Below are positions 1-9,745 of a stretch of DNA of 64,000 bases, piece after piece. The stretch comes from Diploptera punctata (Eukaryota; Arthropoda; Insecta; Blattodea; Blaberidae). Every line of letters begins with the position of its first letter. Positions within the stretch are counted from its first letter, which is position 1. The stretch is taken from NCBI GenBank assembly GCA_030220185.1, contig JASPKZ010007429.1, positions 260,001 to 324,000 of the forward strand, written 5' to 3'. Under the pieces are notes generated by a model. It was not told the DNA's origin. It did no database searches and was given only the letters and a program-made list of their open reading frames with translations. Made by a program: the position numbers and the translations under genes.

Positions 1-8
1 AGGGGCAT

Positions 9-365
9 ATATTTATCTAGAAGCGGCTTTGTGGCCTAAGCGGTTAAATGTTCGCCTCTCACCGCTGGAGTCCCGAGATCGAGTCTCGGTCACTCCATGT
101 GGGTTTCATGGTGGACGAAACGGATCTTGGGCAGGTTTTTCTCGGGGTTTTCTCTCGTTTTCCCCTGCCACAATTTCATTCCATCATTTCTCCATATTCA
201 TCTCATCCATTTAGCTTCATTTAGTTCATCTACCCCTGTGATGGTGCGTCGGGCGTGGTCGGCCGGCACCCTTGTCATTCACAGACCTCTATATAAGGAT
301 CTTCATTTCAACTCATCCCTCGACCCAATGCTGAGTTGGACACGAGTTGATGATATTTATCTAGA
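9..365 (+). mobile_element. SINE-2, complete tRNA-derived SINE with TSD
   Basis: A tRNA-like head (about 27-97) has a box A-like TGGCCTAAGCGG and a degenerate box B around GATCGAGTCTCG. A ~250-bp body follows. The element (22-352) is flanked by a perfect 13-bp direct repeat, ATATTTATCTAGA, at 9-21 and 353-365, which marks both ends of the retrotransposed unit. The two overlapping short ORFs here have no recognisable protein. I see no second copy in the window. Confidence 0.85.
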
Positions 366-657
366 CTTAGAAATATCTGGTACCGTGTAAGAACACTCAT
401 TTGTCCAACCCTTTGCACCTATCATATAGCTTCCTAAAGCGTGTATTTACTATTAGATTGCCAGATGGCAATACTTTTAATTATCAACGTTTAAGATTAT
501 TATTTCACACGATCTCAACTTTAACCTGATGTAGAGACTGCACTATGATCATAACGCTTGCGTTCGTTTATTTTCAAAATCCACCATTATGATATAATAA
601 TAAAATCATTTAAAACCCCGATGAACATATTATTAAAATGTTAGAATTTTAAAACAA
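366..657. other. Unassigned AT-rich sequence
   Basis: No coding pattern, tRNA fold or repeat shared with the rest of the window was seen. Confidence 0.4.
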
Positions 658-767
658 GTACCTGATAAAACAGTCGTCCTCAACTAAATTAAACTTCTTT
701 TTAAGAATCTTCAAGTAGTTAAAAGAACTAATTTGATTTAGTTGAGGACGACAGTTTTATCAGGTAC
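658..767. repeat. Short inverted repeat (hairpin)
   Basis: Arms of about 33-38 bp (658-695 and 730-767) are nearly perfect reverse complements with a ~35-bp loop. The outer ends read GTACCTGATAAAA and its complement. This could be a small MITE-like hairpin. No clear TSD was found. Confidence 0.7.
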
Positions 768-955
768 GTATTTAATTTTTTAAATTTTTTTACTTAACCT
801 CAACGGTGTTTTAGAATTTTAAAAGTATTGGTAGTTATTATTAGTTCTGATATTTTTATACAAATATTTTTATACATATATTTTTTTAGAAAACTATTTA
901 AGACATTTTAAGAAAAATATGAAAATGAGTTAATGAAAACAGTTGCATTTATAGA

Positions 956-1641
956 GACCATTTAACTCATGCCCAAATGGCAGTCAATGACCAATCACAT
1001 TTCAATGAATTTTGATTTACAACCAATCACAGTCTTTTTCACCTCGATTTTATCACTTTAATTTTATCGCTTTCATTTCATCAAGTACCTCCCAGGTTGT
1101 ATATACGGTGCACGAATGTAACCAGATTATGCTTGCGAGATATAATAGAAAAACATTCGTAGCAATTTATTATACCATAAAAAAAGAAACCACTGTTTGC
1201 ACTTTCTTAAACGTATTATTTCAAGGAATTAACGTTACAGAGAAATATAATTGACATATTTACATCATAGGACATCAGAAATCAATTAATACCTATAATG
1301 TTGGTTATAAATTTCTCCATTAGGAGGGTGCATTCTTACAATTATGCGATCCTTTGCCAATAAATATGATCTGGATGCAGTGATGAACAAAAGAAGCAAA
1401 TGAAGCGTACCAATTGTTTCTCATTTGTTTTCAAACATCGCCGTTTACATTAAATATGTAAATATTTTAAAATAACTATAGTTAAATAATGATTTGTGAG
1501 TAAACAGCTTAATTTTATTCGTTAAATAGTCCTAACAAATGCCACTCTTGATTTCCAAATTCTCTAGATAAATTCACTCCTCACTTGGTGAGTCGTGAAT
1601 TTGTCGATAATTTGGAAATAATTCGTGGCATTACTTATGAT
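956..1641 (+). mobile_element. Family B repeat, copy 1
   Basis: Starts ATTTAACTCATGCC and ends GGCATTACTTATGA. Near the 3' end is an internal inverted repeat: CCAAATTCTCTAGATAAATTC against a GTGAATTT...AATTTGGAAAT segment. The same ~0.65-0.8-kb unit occurs six times in this window with no ORF of its own, so it is a non-autonomous element. The short ORF at 1012-1254 is not conserved as protein among copies. Confidence 0.8.
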
Positions 1642-1671
1642 AAATCATATTTGACTCGTATTATTTTTATG

Positions 1672-2302
1672 GACTATTTAACTCATGCCACAAATGCTAG
1701 TCAGTGACCAATCACGTTTCAATGAATGTAGTTTTACAACCAATGACAGTCGTGTTTCACCTCGCTCTTTATCGATTTCTCTTTATCAGCTCCTGCTTTT
1801 GTGATAAAGAAAGCTCCTCCTTTTTAATGTTGTGAACAGGTCAAAGCATTATTTTTCTCCAACAAATACATTGAATATAGCAAATAATGAAAAGATCCCT
1901 TGATTTTACTGAGTTGTTTACTAAAAGAATAAATGAATAACCCCTAATGTTGATTATGATATATAGTTTGATGTGTTTCATTATTTCTCCACTTGGGTGC
2001 ACTCTTACAATATTGCGATCTTATTTGGCAATAAATAATATGATCAAGCAGCAGTGAATGAACATAACCTCACATTTCTGATTTGTTTTCAAACATCGGC
2101 GTTTACATTATATACATAAATATTTTAATATAACTATAGTTAAACAATGATTTGTGAGTAAACAGTTTAATTTTATTCGTTAAATAGTCCTAACAAATGC
2201 CACTCTTGATTTCCAAATTCTCTGGATAAATTCATTCCTCACTTCGTGAGTCGTGAATTTATCGATAATTTGGAAATCACTCGTGACATTACTTATGATA
2301 AA
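1672..2302 (+). mobile_element. Family B repeat, copy 2
   Basis: Begins GACTATTTAACTCATGCC 30 bp after copy 1 and ends GTGACATTACTTATGA. The order of segments matches copy 1: CCAATCAC motifs, an AAGCTCCTCC stretch, CAAACATCGGCG, then the terminal hairpin. The head-to-tail arrangement suggests tandem insertion or duplication. Confidence 0.8.
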
Positions 2303-2555
2303 ACAATTGAAATTTACTTCATGATTATCGATTTATAGTGTTCAATTTGGTTTAGAGATTTTCTACTGTCATTTTAGTGTAATCCACCTCTGAATCGTTA
2401 GTCATGGTTTATATAAAACATTTATAGGCCATGTTCAATATTTGTCTTATATTTAACATTAATCTTATTTGGATGTACGATTACATGTCTCAGATATGAA
2501 AAAGAAAAGTGCGGGAAGTACATTTTACAATGTTAACATACATTATATTAAATTA
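2303..2555. other. Unassigned sequence
   Basis: AT-rich, with no ORF or recognised repeat. Confidence 0.35.
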
Positions 2556-3190
2556 CTAGCTGATACCCGGCGTGCGCTGCTACTCCTAAATAAATTAAAC
2601 GTGTTTTTATGTTTAGTTGAATAAGTATAAAAAAACTATATTAAATTTATATCGTAATTATTTTTAGATACCCCGTGCTGATTACCCTGTGTTGTCCGGG
2701 AATCTACTTATCCCGATCTTCTTGGCATAAATGAGTTGAAAGACAAAAATTATTATTGAGAGTTATCCTTAAAAGAATACACGCCAAGCTCTGCTACGCT
2801 TGCCCGGGAATCTAGTCATACCGATCTTCTTGACATCAATGCGCTGAAAGATAAAAATGGTTCTTATGAGTTATCCGTAAAATATAGACATATGCTGTCG
2901 TGGACTTTTTGTATATATATATTTTTTGAGACGTTAAATTCTGTGTACATTAATTTGGTGTATGTTATGGTTTAGGCAGCGTAAGCCATTTAAGTGTCCA
3001 AAAAGTTCCGAGAAACACTTTTTCGCTACAAAGGGTGATTTTTAAGAGTGAAGGGGGTTGAGTATTACAGCTCTCTTATAGCTTAAAACCTTCCCGAGAA
3101 ACTCCTGAACATTTTGCAAAATGTCCCATCACAATCGGATGGCAGCGCATAAATGACAGACAGCATACATTCGTTTTTATATAGGCTTAT
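2556..3190 (+). mobile_element. Repeat E, copy 1
   Basis: Starts at TAGCTGATACCCGGCGTGCG and ends at CATTCGTTTTTATATAGG. It shares conserved blocks (TAATTATTTTTAGATACC, GAATCTACTTATCCCGATC, GAGTTATCC, GGTTTAGGCAGCGTAAG) with 7085-7610, 9246-9745 and 20640-21231. It contains an imperfect internal duplication, with the CCCGGGAATCTA block present twice. It resembles the untranslated 3' region of a retrotransposon; no protein is seen. Confidence 0.75.
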
Positions 3191-3519
3191 GTTCTTGACT
3201 TGGTTGATTCCAGAATGGGAGGTTTAAGTCTTGGATTGGCAATGCCTCCTATAAGATACATTGTTTTCATCATCGTGAACTTGTTTAGGTCCTTTGAGCC
3301 TGTTCCTATGGTATCTCAAGATGTGGTTGGTCAGTCCATCTTAGTTTTGGTCTTCCTTTATCTTGAAATCCTTTAGGATGATTTTTGCAATGCTAATTTA
3401 GGAAAGCGAGAAGGGTGCATTCTTTGGACATGTTGTAACCAATTGCATTGATATTTCTAAATTTGTTCTACATTTTGAACTTTTATTTTATCGCGTACGT
3501 AGGCCTATGTTTTTTTTCT

Positions 3520-3533
3520 TTTTTTTTTTTTTT
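3520..3533. repeat. Poly-T run
   Basis: Homopolymer T tract in otherwise unassigned sequence (3191-3660). Confidence 0.7.
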
Positions 3534-3663
3534 GCTTGCACATTTTTGTCAGACCTAGGAGTGGATGTAAAAGTCTCATCTGTGCTGCTTGCAATTTTGA
3601 TTTGATTTTAGGATTAAACAATAAAAAAGATACAGTGTTTTAATTAATTCAATTGTTTAAAAA

Positions 3664-4350
3664 TTGATTTTCTTTCCAAAAATGATTTGCAACGATCAAT
3701 TTATAATTTACAAAAAAATAGGTGCCAAATTTAATATGGAAATATCAATTAACAAAACTAAAATTATGGCACTTCATTGGAAGGACCCCATACAACGTAA
3801 AATCTGTCTCCAGAATAAAATTTTAGAGAGATCTAATCAATTTAAATATCTTGGATATTATCTCTCTATCTGGGATGAAAAGAATTATCCCTGAAAAAAT
3901 TACTAGTTATAATAAAAGTTTGGGAATTATTAATCAAGTTATGAAACCATCCCTTGTACAAAAAAACACCAGATTACTTTTATATAACACTTTGGCTAGA
4001 CCAGTGTTGACCTATGGTAGTGAAGCATGGACACTAAAAAGACAACATGAAAGCAGAATAACGGCTTGTGAAATGAGATTCATGCGCAGAACAGCGGGTT
4101 ACACCAGATGGGATCGGAAAAGGATTGAAGACTACGCCAATTTTGGAATATATTAAACAGTACCAACTAAATTGGAAACACCATCTAGAAAGAATGAGTT
4201 CAAATCGGATCCCCAAAGCTGTTTATAATTATATACCAAGAGAACGAAGATCACTGGGCCGTCCTATGAAACGCTGGAGGGAAAATTTTGTATAGGATCG
4301 TAACAGGCCTTGGCCTAATACTTGGAAGGAAGAAGAAGAAGAAGAAGAAG
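3664..4350 (+). mobile_element. LINE-C reverse transcriptase C-terminal fragment, frameshifted
   Basis: Two overlapping frames together encode the end of a non-LTR retrotransposon RT. The first (3664-3894) has an INKTKIMAL motif and an FKYLGYYLS motif. The second (3851-4156) has RPVLTYGSEAWTL and a MRFMRRTAGYT motif. A third stretch (about 4200-4300) continues with a GRPMKRWRENF-type basic C-terminus. A (GAA)n tail at 4327-4350 marks the 3' end. The frame changes make it a pseudogene. A homologous fragment lies at 20410-20500. Confidence 0.8.
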
Positions 4351-4424
4351 AAGAATTATTTAATAAATCATTGGAAAATGAATCAGTATATCTTTAAATC
4401 TGCGTCAAATTACTCAAGTCATCA

Positions 4425-4760
4425 TCATCATCATATTCTTCTTCTTCTTCTTGTCCATGGATTAAACTTCATAAGGTTCCTTCCACTGCAGAAACCTGAT
4501 CTCTCTAGTGTGCTCTTGGTCGTCTCACAGAGCTCAACCCCCTTTGGTTTATATGTGAATAATTGTTTTGTTATACGTTCTTGATCAATTCTTTGAATGT
4601 GGTCGAACCAATTTTATTTGTATTCTTTGATTCTGTCTCTTAAACTGAATATGCTAAGCTCTTTTCTAATATTTGCCGTGTTTTTTAATCTTGTAAAGTA
4701 CATTCAGCTATATGTCTCAGGGAACGCATTTCTGCAGATTATATATTTTTACACGCTTTA
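4425..4760 (-). mobile_element. LINE 3'-end fragment, minus strand
   Basis: Read on the minus strand this resembles a degenerate LINE C-terminus followed by a (GAA)n/(GAT)n tail at 4425-4452. It abuts the tail of LINE-C tail-to-tail. The coding pattern is eroded and no single long frame remains, so the family is uncertain. Confidence 0.45.
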
Positions 4761-4975
4761 TATTAGCTTGACCTGTATCTATGTAACGGAATCTTTGAAC
4801 AGATTTTCACCCACTTAAAACATTGGATCGTCTTGAAACTTTGTATACTTGTAAAGGACCCATGAAAATACAATAATTTCATTTTTTTTCTAAAATACTG
4901 GCCAGATTCATCAGGACATCAAACAAATAAAAACCGGCATAATAGGTTGCGGACTTATCGACTTTTTAGTCAATC

Positions 4976-5074
4976 GTTGTAAGAGCTCAGTTGGTAGAGC
5001 GGTGGACTGTAGTGGTATATAATTTTAGTAATCCATAGGTCGCTGGTTCAAATCCGGCCCGGAGGATGTTTTTT
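4976..5074 (+). pseudogene. tRNA-Tyr(GUA)-like sequence with intron; 5' acceptor strand lost
   Basis: D arm GCTC-AGTTGGTA-GAGC at 4985-5000. Anticodon stem TGGA/TCCA with loop CTGTAGA once an ~18-nt intron at about 5013-5030 is removed, giving anticodon GTA. T arm is GCTGG-TTCAAAT-CCGGC (5042-5058). The 3' acceptor strand CCGGAGG plus A (5059-5066) is followed by a T-run Pol III terminator. The intron after the nucleotide 3' of the anticodon is typical of eukaryotic tRNA-Tyr genes. The 5' acceptor strand (GTTGTAA) cannot pair with CCGGAGG, so this is probably a pseudogene or a tRNA-derived repeat head. Confidence 0.65.
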
Positions 5075-5125
5075 TAGAAGAATTAAATTTTCATGGGATT
5101 CCGATTTATGACAATTAATTAAACT

Positions 5126-5240
5126 AAAAAAAAATAATAGTTAACCTAAAGGCACCCGAGATGTGGGCAGACCTAGAAAGAGATGGGCTGAAGTCGGAAC
5201 GGGTCAACAGAACTAATCCATGAATGCAGATGATGATTAA
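5126..5240 (+). mobile_element. LINE 3'-terminal fragment (LINE-G)
   Basis: The translated sequence contains a RDVGRPRKRWAEV motif, the basic C-terminal tail common to RTE-like LINE proteins. It is followed by a GATGATGATT end. It is short and 5'-truncated. Confidence 0.6.
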
Positions 5241-5733
5241 AACAATACGCTTGATTAGAAAACCAAACTAAAAATAAACAATAAATAATAGTTTAAAAAA
5301 ACTAAAACAACACGCTTTATCAGAAAACCGAACTAAAAAATGAAAAATAATTTTAATTTCCAACACGCTTGGGATAAAATTAAAGTGGTCAACAAAAAAA
5401 TCATCTCCAACACAGCTAGAATAAAACTAGAGTTATCTAAAAAAAAAATTAACATCAAAAGCGTGGGGTGCTTCTTACGTTTTCTTCTTAGAGACTTTAC
5501 TTTTACCAATATCTGTTTACCATCAAATACAGTATATTAATTGATAAAGAGTACCCCACGCTTTTGATGGTATTTTTTTTGTAGATAACTCTAGTTTTAT
5601 TCTAGATGTGTTGGATATGATTTGTTTAGTTGACCACTTTAATTTTATCCCAGGCGTGTTCGAAATTAAAATTATTTTTCATTTTTTAGTTCGGTTTTCT
5701 AATAAAGCGTGTTGTGTTTTAGTTTTTTAATCT

Positions 5734-5740
<7 letters not shown>
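5225..5740. repeat. Large inverted repeat with ~195-bp arms
   Basis: 5277-5472 and 5548-5740 are reverse complements with modest divergence, separated by ~75 bp. The outer part is a ~65-bp unit (AAAACAACACGCTTTATCAG...) repeated in tandem at 5225-5345. The same unit occurs at 33415-33530 in the opposite orientation. The ORF at 5340-5540 lies in one arm and shows no known domain. It is probably a foldback or MITE-type element. Confidence 0.75.
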
Positions 5741-5781
<41 letters not shown>

Positions 5782-5785
5782 TTTG
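5741..5785. repeat. (ATTT)n microsatellite
   Basis: About eleven tandem ATTT units at the junction of the inverted repeat and the LINE fragment. Confidence 0.9.
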
Positions 5786-5787
5786 AT

Positions 5788-5895
5788 TTTAATTAAAGTC
5801 CAATTTTCGGAACCATATAACAGCACTGGAACGGCCATAGCCTTCTAAAGTTTTAATTTTGTTTCTTTCCTTGTGTATTTAAAACAATTTTTAAT
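5788..5895 (-). mobile_element. LINE-F RT fragment
   Basis: On the minus strand this encodes a KAMAVPVLLYGSENWTL motif, matching MAVPVLMYGSECWTI in the minus-strand LINE at 56485-56930. It is a short RT relic. Confidence 0.65.
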
Positions 5896-6183
5896 TTTTT
5901 CACACGTGTATCAGAATTTATATAGAACAATAAGCAATAACAACGTACAGTTGCATGATTCGTTTTCACTGTAGTTCGACACTTGTAAATAAGTTAGCAT
6001 AAGAAATTGGCATCGGTAAATCGCTAGGTTAGTCCACATGATACGAGTATTAGAAGTCTTCATAAATGTTGCCAATACGGTGATTTTCTCATTAAATTTA
6101 GCTGTATTACGCTTCTTTGGTGGGTTCAATTTAACAGTCGATGGGCAGTGGGAAATCTTTTTTTTTTTGTATTTACATTAGTA

Positions 6184-6320
6184 ATCATCATCATCACCTA
6201 TCATATCATCGGGGCAGCTTAACCCCGCCTTCCAGGCGCCACAACCTCAGAAGTGGATTACAATTACGCCAATGCTGGAGAGAACACCAGAAATGTCGAA
6301 ATGACAACCTGGAGCATTGA
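6184..6320 (+). mobile_element. SINE-7 type short repeat, copy 1
   Basis: Contains CCGCCTTCCAGGCGCC, an AACCTCAGAAGTGG block and an AGAGAACACCAGAAATG block. Related copies lie at 9150-9245, 29915-30085 (minus), 52945-53115 and 62505-62640 (minus). No ORF and no obvious tRNA head. Confidence 0.65.
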
Positions 6321-6365
6321 ATAAAAAAAATTGTGTTTTTGTAAAATAATTTAAAAAAATAAAAT

Positions 6366-6652
6366 GGCGATATCACCGTGATAGAGCGATCTAAGTCATC
6401 TTTTTGGCGCAGAGTTACGGAAACTACGCTGACTGTGGTCTCTTTAAAATTAGGCGATATCCCGACCCCATACCACTCGTTGACATCTGTGGGCTAAAAT
6501 ACTTTAAGAAATAAAAAGGCGATATCATCGTGATACAACGATCTAAGTCATCTTTTTTTTCTCTCGCAGAGTTACGGTGAGTAAACTGACTACGGCCTCT
6601 TTAAAATTAGGCGATATCCCGACCCCATACCACTCGTTGACATCTGTGGGTA
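6366..6652. repeat. 152-bp tandem duplication
   Basis: Two copies (about 6366-6517 and 6518-6652) of a unit beginning GGCGATATCA and containing CTTTAAAATTAGGCGATATC and CCATACCACTCGTTGACATC. Copies differ by small substitutions and a T-run length change. No ORF. Confidence 0.8.
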
Positions 6653-6741
6653 CATAAGGGTAATTAAATTAGCTTGATTAAAATACTCCCACTAGGGAGC
6701 ACTCTAATCCCTGTGCGGGACAATAGGGGTATATGATAGAC

Positions 6742-6808
<67 letters not shown>
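6742..6808. repeat. (ATT)n microsatellite
   Basis: About 22 uninterrupted ATT units. Confidence 0.95.
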
Positions 6809-7084
6809 GCTACACAACTAATATAATAAAGTAGTTACAGTATCTCATTCATTCGTAATCTGAGCAAATAAATATTTATGTGTACGATTATGACGACCTA
6901 CTTAATTATGTCCTTTGCCTGTTGATCTATGTGACCAAAGATAATATTGATTTAAAGCGGTCATACACATACTTACGTATTTCTCGAAGAAAGAAGTGAG
7001 ATATTTCGATTGTCGTACCAAAATCGACTTTAAAGAAAATATTAGAGAACGAAAACCTGAAATAGTTAGATCTATAATATATTA

Positions 7085-7607
7085 GCAAATATCGTGCGCT
7101 GCTATGCCTAAATAAGGGAAATGTGTTTTTATGTTTAGTTGAATTAGTAAAAAGAAAAAAAAATATCGTAATTATTTTCAGATACCCCATGCTGATTACC
7201 TGCCATTGCCCGGGATCTATACACCCCAATCTTCTTGGCATCAATGAGCTGAAAGACGAAAATGGCTATTGTGAGTTATCCGTGAAAGGAAGACATAGGC
7301 CTATGCTGTCGCGGACTTTTTTGTGGAATATTTGACATTTTCAATTCTGTGAACATTAATTTGTTATGGTTTACGCAGCGTAAGTTATTTAATCACCTAA
7401 AAAGCGACTTTTTAGTGCACCGGTGCATTTTTTTTTTAGCTCCGGTCCTATAGTACGTACGGTAATGTGTTATATACGTCAATTGCCCCAGAAAAATTTT
7501 CTAAATGGGGGGGTTTATGGTGAAAACCCCATTCAAATCGGAGAAGTAGTTTTTGAGTCCATAAAAGACAGACCGACACTCACTCATGTATGTAGCCTAT
7601 ATGTATG

Positions 7608-7610
<3 letters not shown>
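7085..7610 (+). mobile_element. Repeat E, copy 2
   Basis: Shares the GTGCGCTGCTA...CCTAAATAA start, the ATACCCCATGCTGATTACC block, the CCGGGATCTA block and a degenerate end before the (TA)n tract. The predicted peptides at 6927-7335 are not conserved in the other copies. Confidence 0.7.

Positions 7611-7655
<45 letters not shown>
7611..7655. repeat. (TA)n microsatellite
   Basis: About 20 TA units preceded by TATG repeats. It forms the tail of repeat E, and the tRNA-like element follows directly. Confidence 0.9.
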
Positions 7656-7658
<3 letters not shown>

Positions 7659-7676
7659 TATGATAAGAAAAATAAA

Positions 7677-7746
7677 TGCCTGGACGGGATTCGAACCCGG
7701 ATCTCTGAGTCTGTACCTCAGCGTGATATCCATCACACTACCAGGC
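7677..7746 (-). pseudogene. tRNA-like sequence, anticodon loop GTACAGA (ACA)
   Basis: Minus strand: acceptor GCCTGGT against TCCAGGC (one mismatch), D arm around TGTGATGGATATCACG, anticodon arm CTGAG-GTACAGA-CTCAG and T arm CGGG-TTCGAAT-CCCG. The cloverleaf is well kept and both Pol III boxes are present. It is repeated at 7975-8044 inside a repetitive unit, so it is more likely a SINE head than a working tRNA gene. Anticodon ACA would be unusual for tRNA-Cys. Confidence 0.6.
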
Positions 7747-7974
7747 GAATCCAATTCAAACACTTATTTTTCTTATATATGTATTATGCTCTCCATTATT
7801 ACTAGATGTCGCGAGAACTCTGTCTTCACTGCCATCTAGTAGCTGACTATAACAAGTAAGCAAATTAAAGAGAATATTTATTTTACTTTATAGCAGTGAC
7901 GCTTTATCGATGTTATAATTAAATGTTTAACATTAAGCAATGCAAGCTTAATATGGTATGATAAGAAAAATAAA

Positions 7975-8044
7975 TGCCTGGACGGGATTCGAACCCGGAT
8001 CTCTGAGTCTGTACCTCAGCGTGATATCCATTACACTACCAGGC
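7975..8044 (-). pseudogene. tRNA-like sequence, second copy
   Basis: Identical to 7677-7746 except for single-base changes (CATCACACTA becomes CATTACACTA). It lies in the second direct repeat of the compound element. Confidence 0.6.
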
Positions 8045-8260
8045 GAATCCAATTCAAACACTTATATGCATTGCTCAATGTTAAAGATTTAATTATAACA
8101 TCGATAAAGCGTCACTGCTATAAAGTAAAATAAATATTCTCTTTAATTTGCTTACTTGTTATAGTCAGCCACTAGATGGCAGTGAAGACAGAGTTCTCGC
8201 GACATCTAGTAATAATGGAGAGTATAATACATATATAAGAAAAATAAGTGTTTGAATGTA

Positions 8261-8388
8261 ATTTTTTAATCACTACCAGGATACAAATAGTAAACATGTA
8301 ATTAGTTTTTAGACATTATATGGAATTTTTTAATCACTACCAGGATACAAATAGTAAACATGTAATTAGTTTTTAGACATTATATGGA
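8261..8388. repeat. Perfect 64-bp tandem duplication
   Basis: 8261-8324 and 8325-8388 are identical 64-bp units (ATTTTTTAATCACTACCAGG...). No divergence was seen, so the duplication is young or homogenised. Confidence 0.95.
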
Positions 8389-8487
8389 ATTTAAATAGTG
8401 TTAGGGTTGATAGAACCCCAAAACTAAGCAGCAACTACTGTTTCATTCATGGTATATACGTGTGTGTGTGTGTGTGCATATATATAT

Positions 8488-8810
8488 GTCCACCGTTGTG
8501 GTCTCGAGGTAGCGTGTTGCCTTGTCACGCAGCGGGCCCGGGTTCGATTCCCGGTCGGGACAGGCTCCTGGGTGAGGTTTTTTTGGGGTTTTCCTCACCT
8601 GTAAGACAAATGTCAGGAAGCTTAGGGCCCAATGGTCCCCGAAAAATCATCCGGCCATCATCATCATTCTTATCATTGTCATCATCATTCTTCACCGGTG
8701 TGGAAAGCAACGGGAAGTTACCACACCTATAATTCCCTAATAAAGCTGCGAAGCATAGCAAGAAAATGCTACGATTGCAGTGAAAGACCTACCCTCGGGC
8801 ATAATATACT
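8488..8810 (+). mobile_element. SINE-1, nearly full length
   Basis: tRNA-like head with box A TGGTCTCGAGG and box B GGGTTCGATTCCC, then the conserved body: CCTCACCTGTAAGACAAATG, GGCCCAATGGTCCCCG, CCGGTGTGGAAAGCAACGGG and GCAGTGAAAGACC. This is the most frequent SINE in the window, with nine copies. ORFs at 8460-8835 are incidental. Confidence 0.9.
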
Positions 8811-8857
8811 CTTTATCAATAAACCTTCAGATTAATTCGTCAACAATTTAATGTCAT

Positions 8858-9058
8858 GATGATCTTGTAGAAGATTTCCGGGCTGTTGGCCGTGGTCTTG
8901 AGGCTTGTAGTTCCCTGATATTGTCTTGAGACAACCCTTGAGGATGCCGGACGCAGTCTCTGTCGAAACGTCGGGGAACTACAAGCCTTAAGACCACGGC
9001 CAACAGCCCGGAAATCTTCTACAAGATCATCTTAATAACTCCGGCCGTGAAAGCCTAA
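8858..9058 (+). mobile_element. Penelope-like fragment P1, copy a
   Basis: 58-bp inverted arms (8858-8915 and 8974-9031) read GATGATCTTGTAGAAGATTT... and its complement. The 3' side ends CGGCCGTGAAAGCCTAA, the same tail as in the GIY-YIG-bearing element at 46430-47518. The loop holds TTGAGGATGCCGG...TGTCGAAACGTC, a degenerate hammerhead-like core. Copies b and c are at 19734-19883 and 31434-31768. Confidence 0.7.
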
Positions 9059-9149
9059 GTCAAATTTAATGTCAGCTTAACAGGCTTTAAATAACTCCTG
9101 AAAGAATTTCGGGTTCAATTAGACTAAATTAAATTAAGGCCTTTCCTGG

Positions 9150-9245
9150 CTCATCATTACCACCATTATCTTCTTTAATATTATCGAGGCAGGCGTATCC
9201 CCGTCTTCCAGGCGCCCCAACTTCAGAAGCGAGTTACAAGTACGA
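9150..9245 (+). mobile_element. SINE-7 type short repeat, copy 2
   Basis: Contains CCCCGTCTTCCAGGCGCC and an AACTTCAGAAGCGAGTTACAA block, a truncated copy of the family seen at 6184-6320. Confidence 0.55.
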
Positions 9246-9745
9246 CATTTTAGTTAATACCCGGCGTGCGCTGCTACACCTAAATAAATTCATTTTTTTA
9301 ATGTTTAGTGAATAAGTAACAACAAAAATAATTATACATTTATATCGTAATTATTTTCATATACCCCGTGCTGATCATCTGGTGTTGCCCGGGAATCTAC
9401 TTATCCCGATCTTGACATCAGCGATCTGAAAGATAAAAATGGTTATTGTGAGTTATCCGTAAAAGGTAGACATATGCTGTCGCGGACTTTTTTGTAGAAT
9501 TTTTTGAAAAATTCATTTCTGTGCGCATCAATTCTATACTCCTAATTGTCGGATTTCGCTCATTTTCGGATAATATCTATCTCGGTTTATTTTAATTACT
9601 TCAGGTGAACTCCTACACCTAATGGTTTTAGAGGGTCCATTGTGAATCTAAATCATCCAGTTACCCACTCAAACACACCCAAAAAGATGTAATCAAATTC
9701 GGACCAGTCGTTTAGGAGGAATTCTGTGACATGCACACGTATAGA
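9246..9745 (+). mobile_element. Repeat E, copy 3
   Basis: Starts TTAGTTAATACCCGGCGTG and carries GAATCTACTTATCCCGATC, GAGTTATCCGTAAAAG and GCTGTCGCGGACTTTTTTG. The 3' half (GTGAACTCCTACACCTAATG) matches 32615-32640 in the diverged copy. Confidence 0.7.

Larger units (their letters stand above)
7653..8260. mobile_element. Compound SINE-8: two direct tRNA-like copies and one inverted repeat
   Basis: A ~115-bp unit with a tRNA-like sequence occurs twice in direct orientation (7653-7767 and 7953-8067). Between and after them lie inverted arms (about 7757-7953 and 8060-8257) containing CGCGAGAACTC, CACTGCCATCTAGT and CGTCACTGCTATAAAG-type blocks. A related pair of tRNA-like copies lies at 39040-39310. 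The arrangement suggests a foldback transposon built from a tRNA-SINE. Confidence 0.75.

Noticed and set aside
6366..6652. 5S rRNA or snRNA-like repeat
   Set aside because: No match to the internal control region of 5S rRNA or to U1/U2 core motifs that I could see.
7677..7746. Working tRNA-Cys(ACA) gene
   Set aside because: Duplicated within a repeat unit, acceptor mismatch, and an unusual anticodon; better explained as a SINE head.
8488..8732. 90-aa and 78-aa ORFs in SINE-1
   Set aside because: Same sequence is non-coding in the other SINE-1 copies, with different frames and stops.
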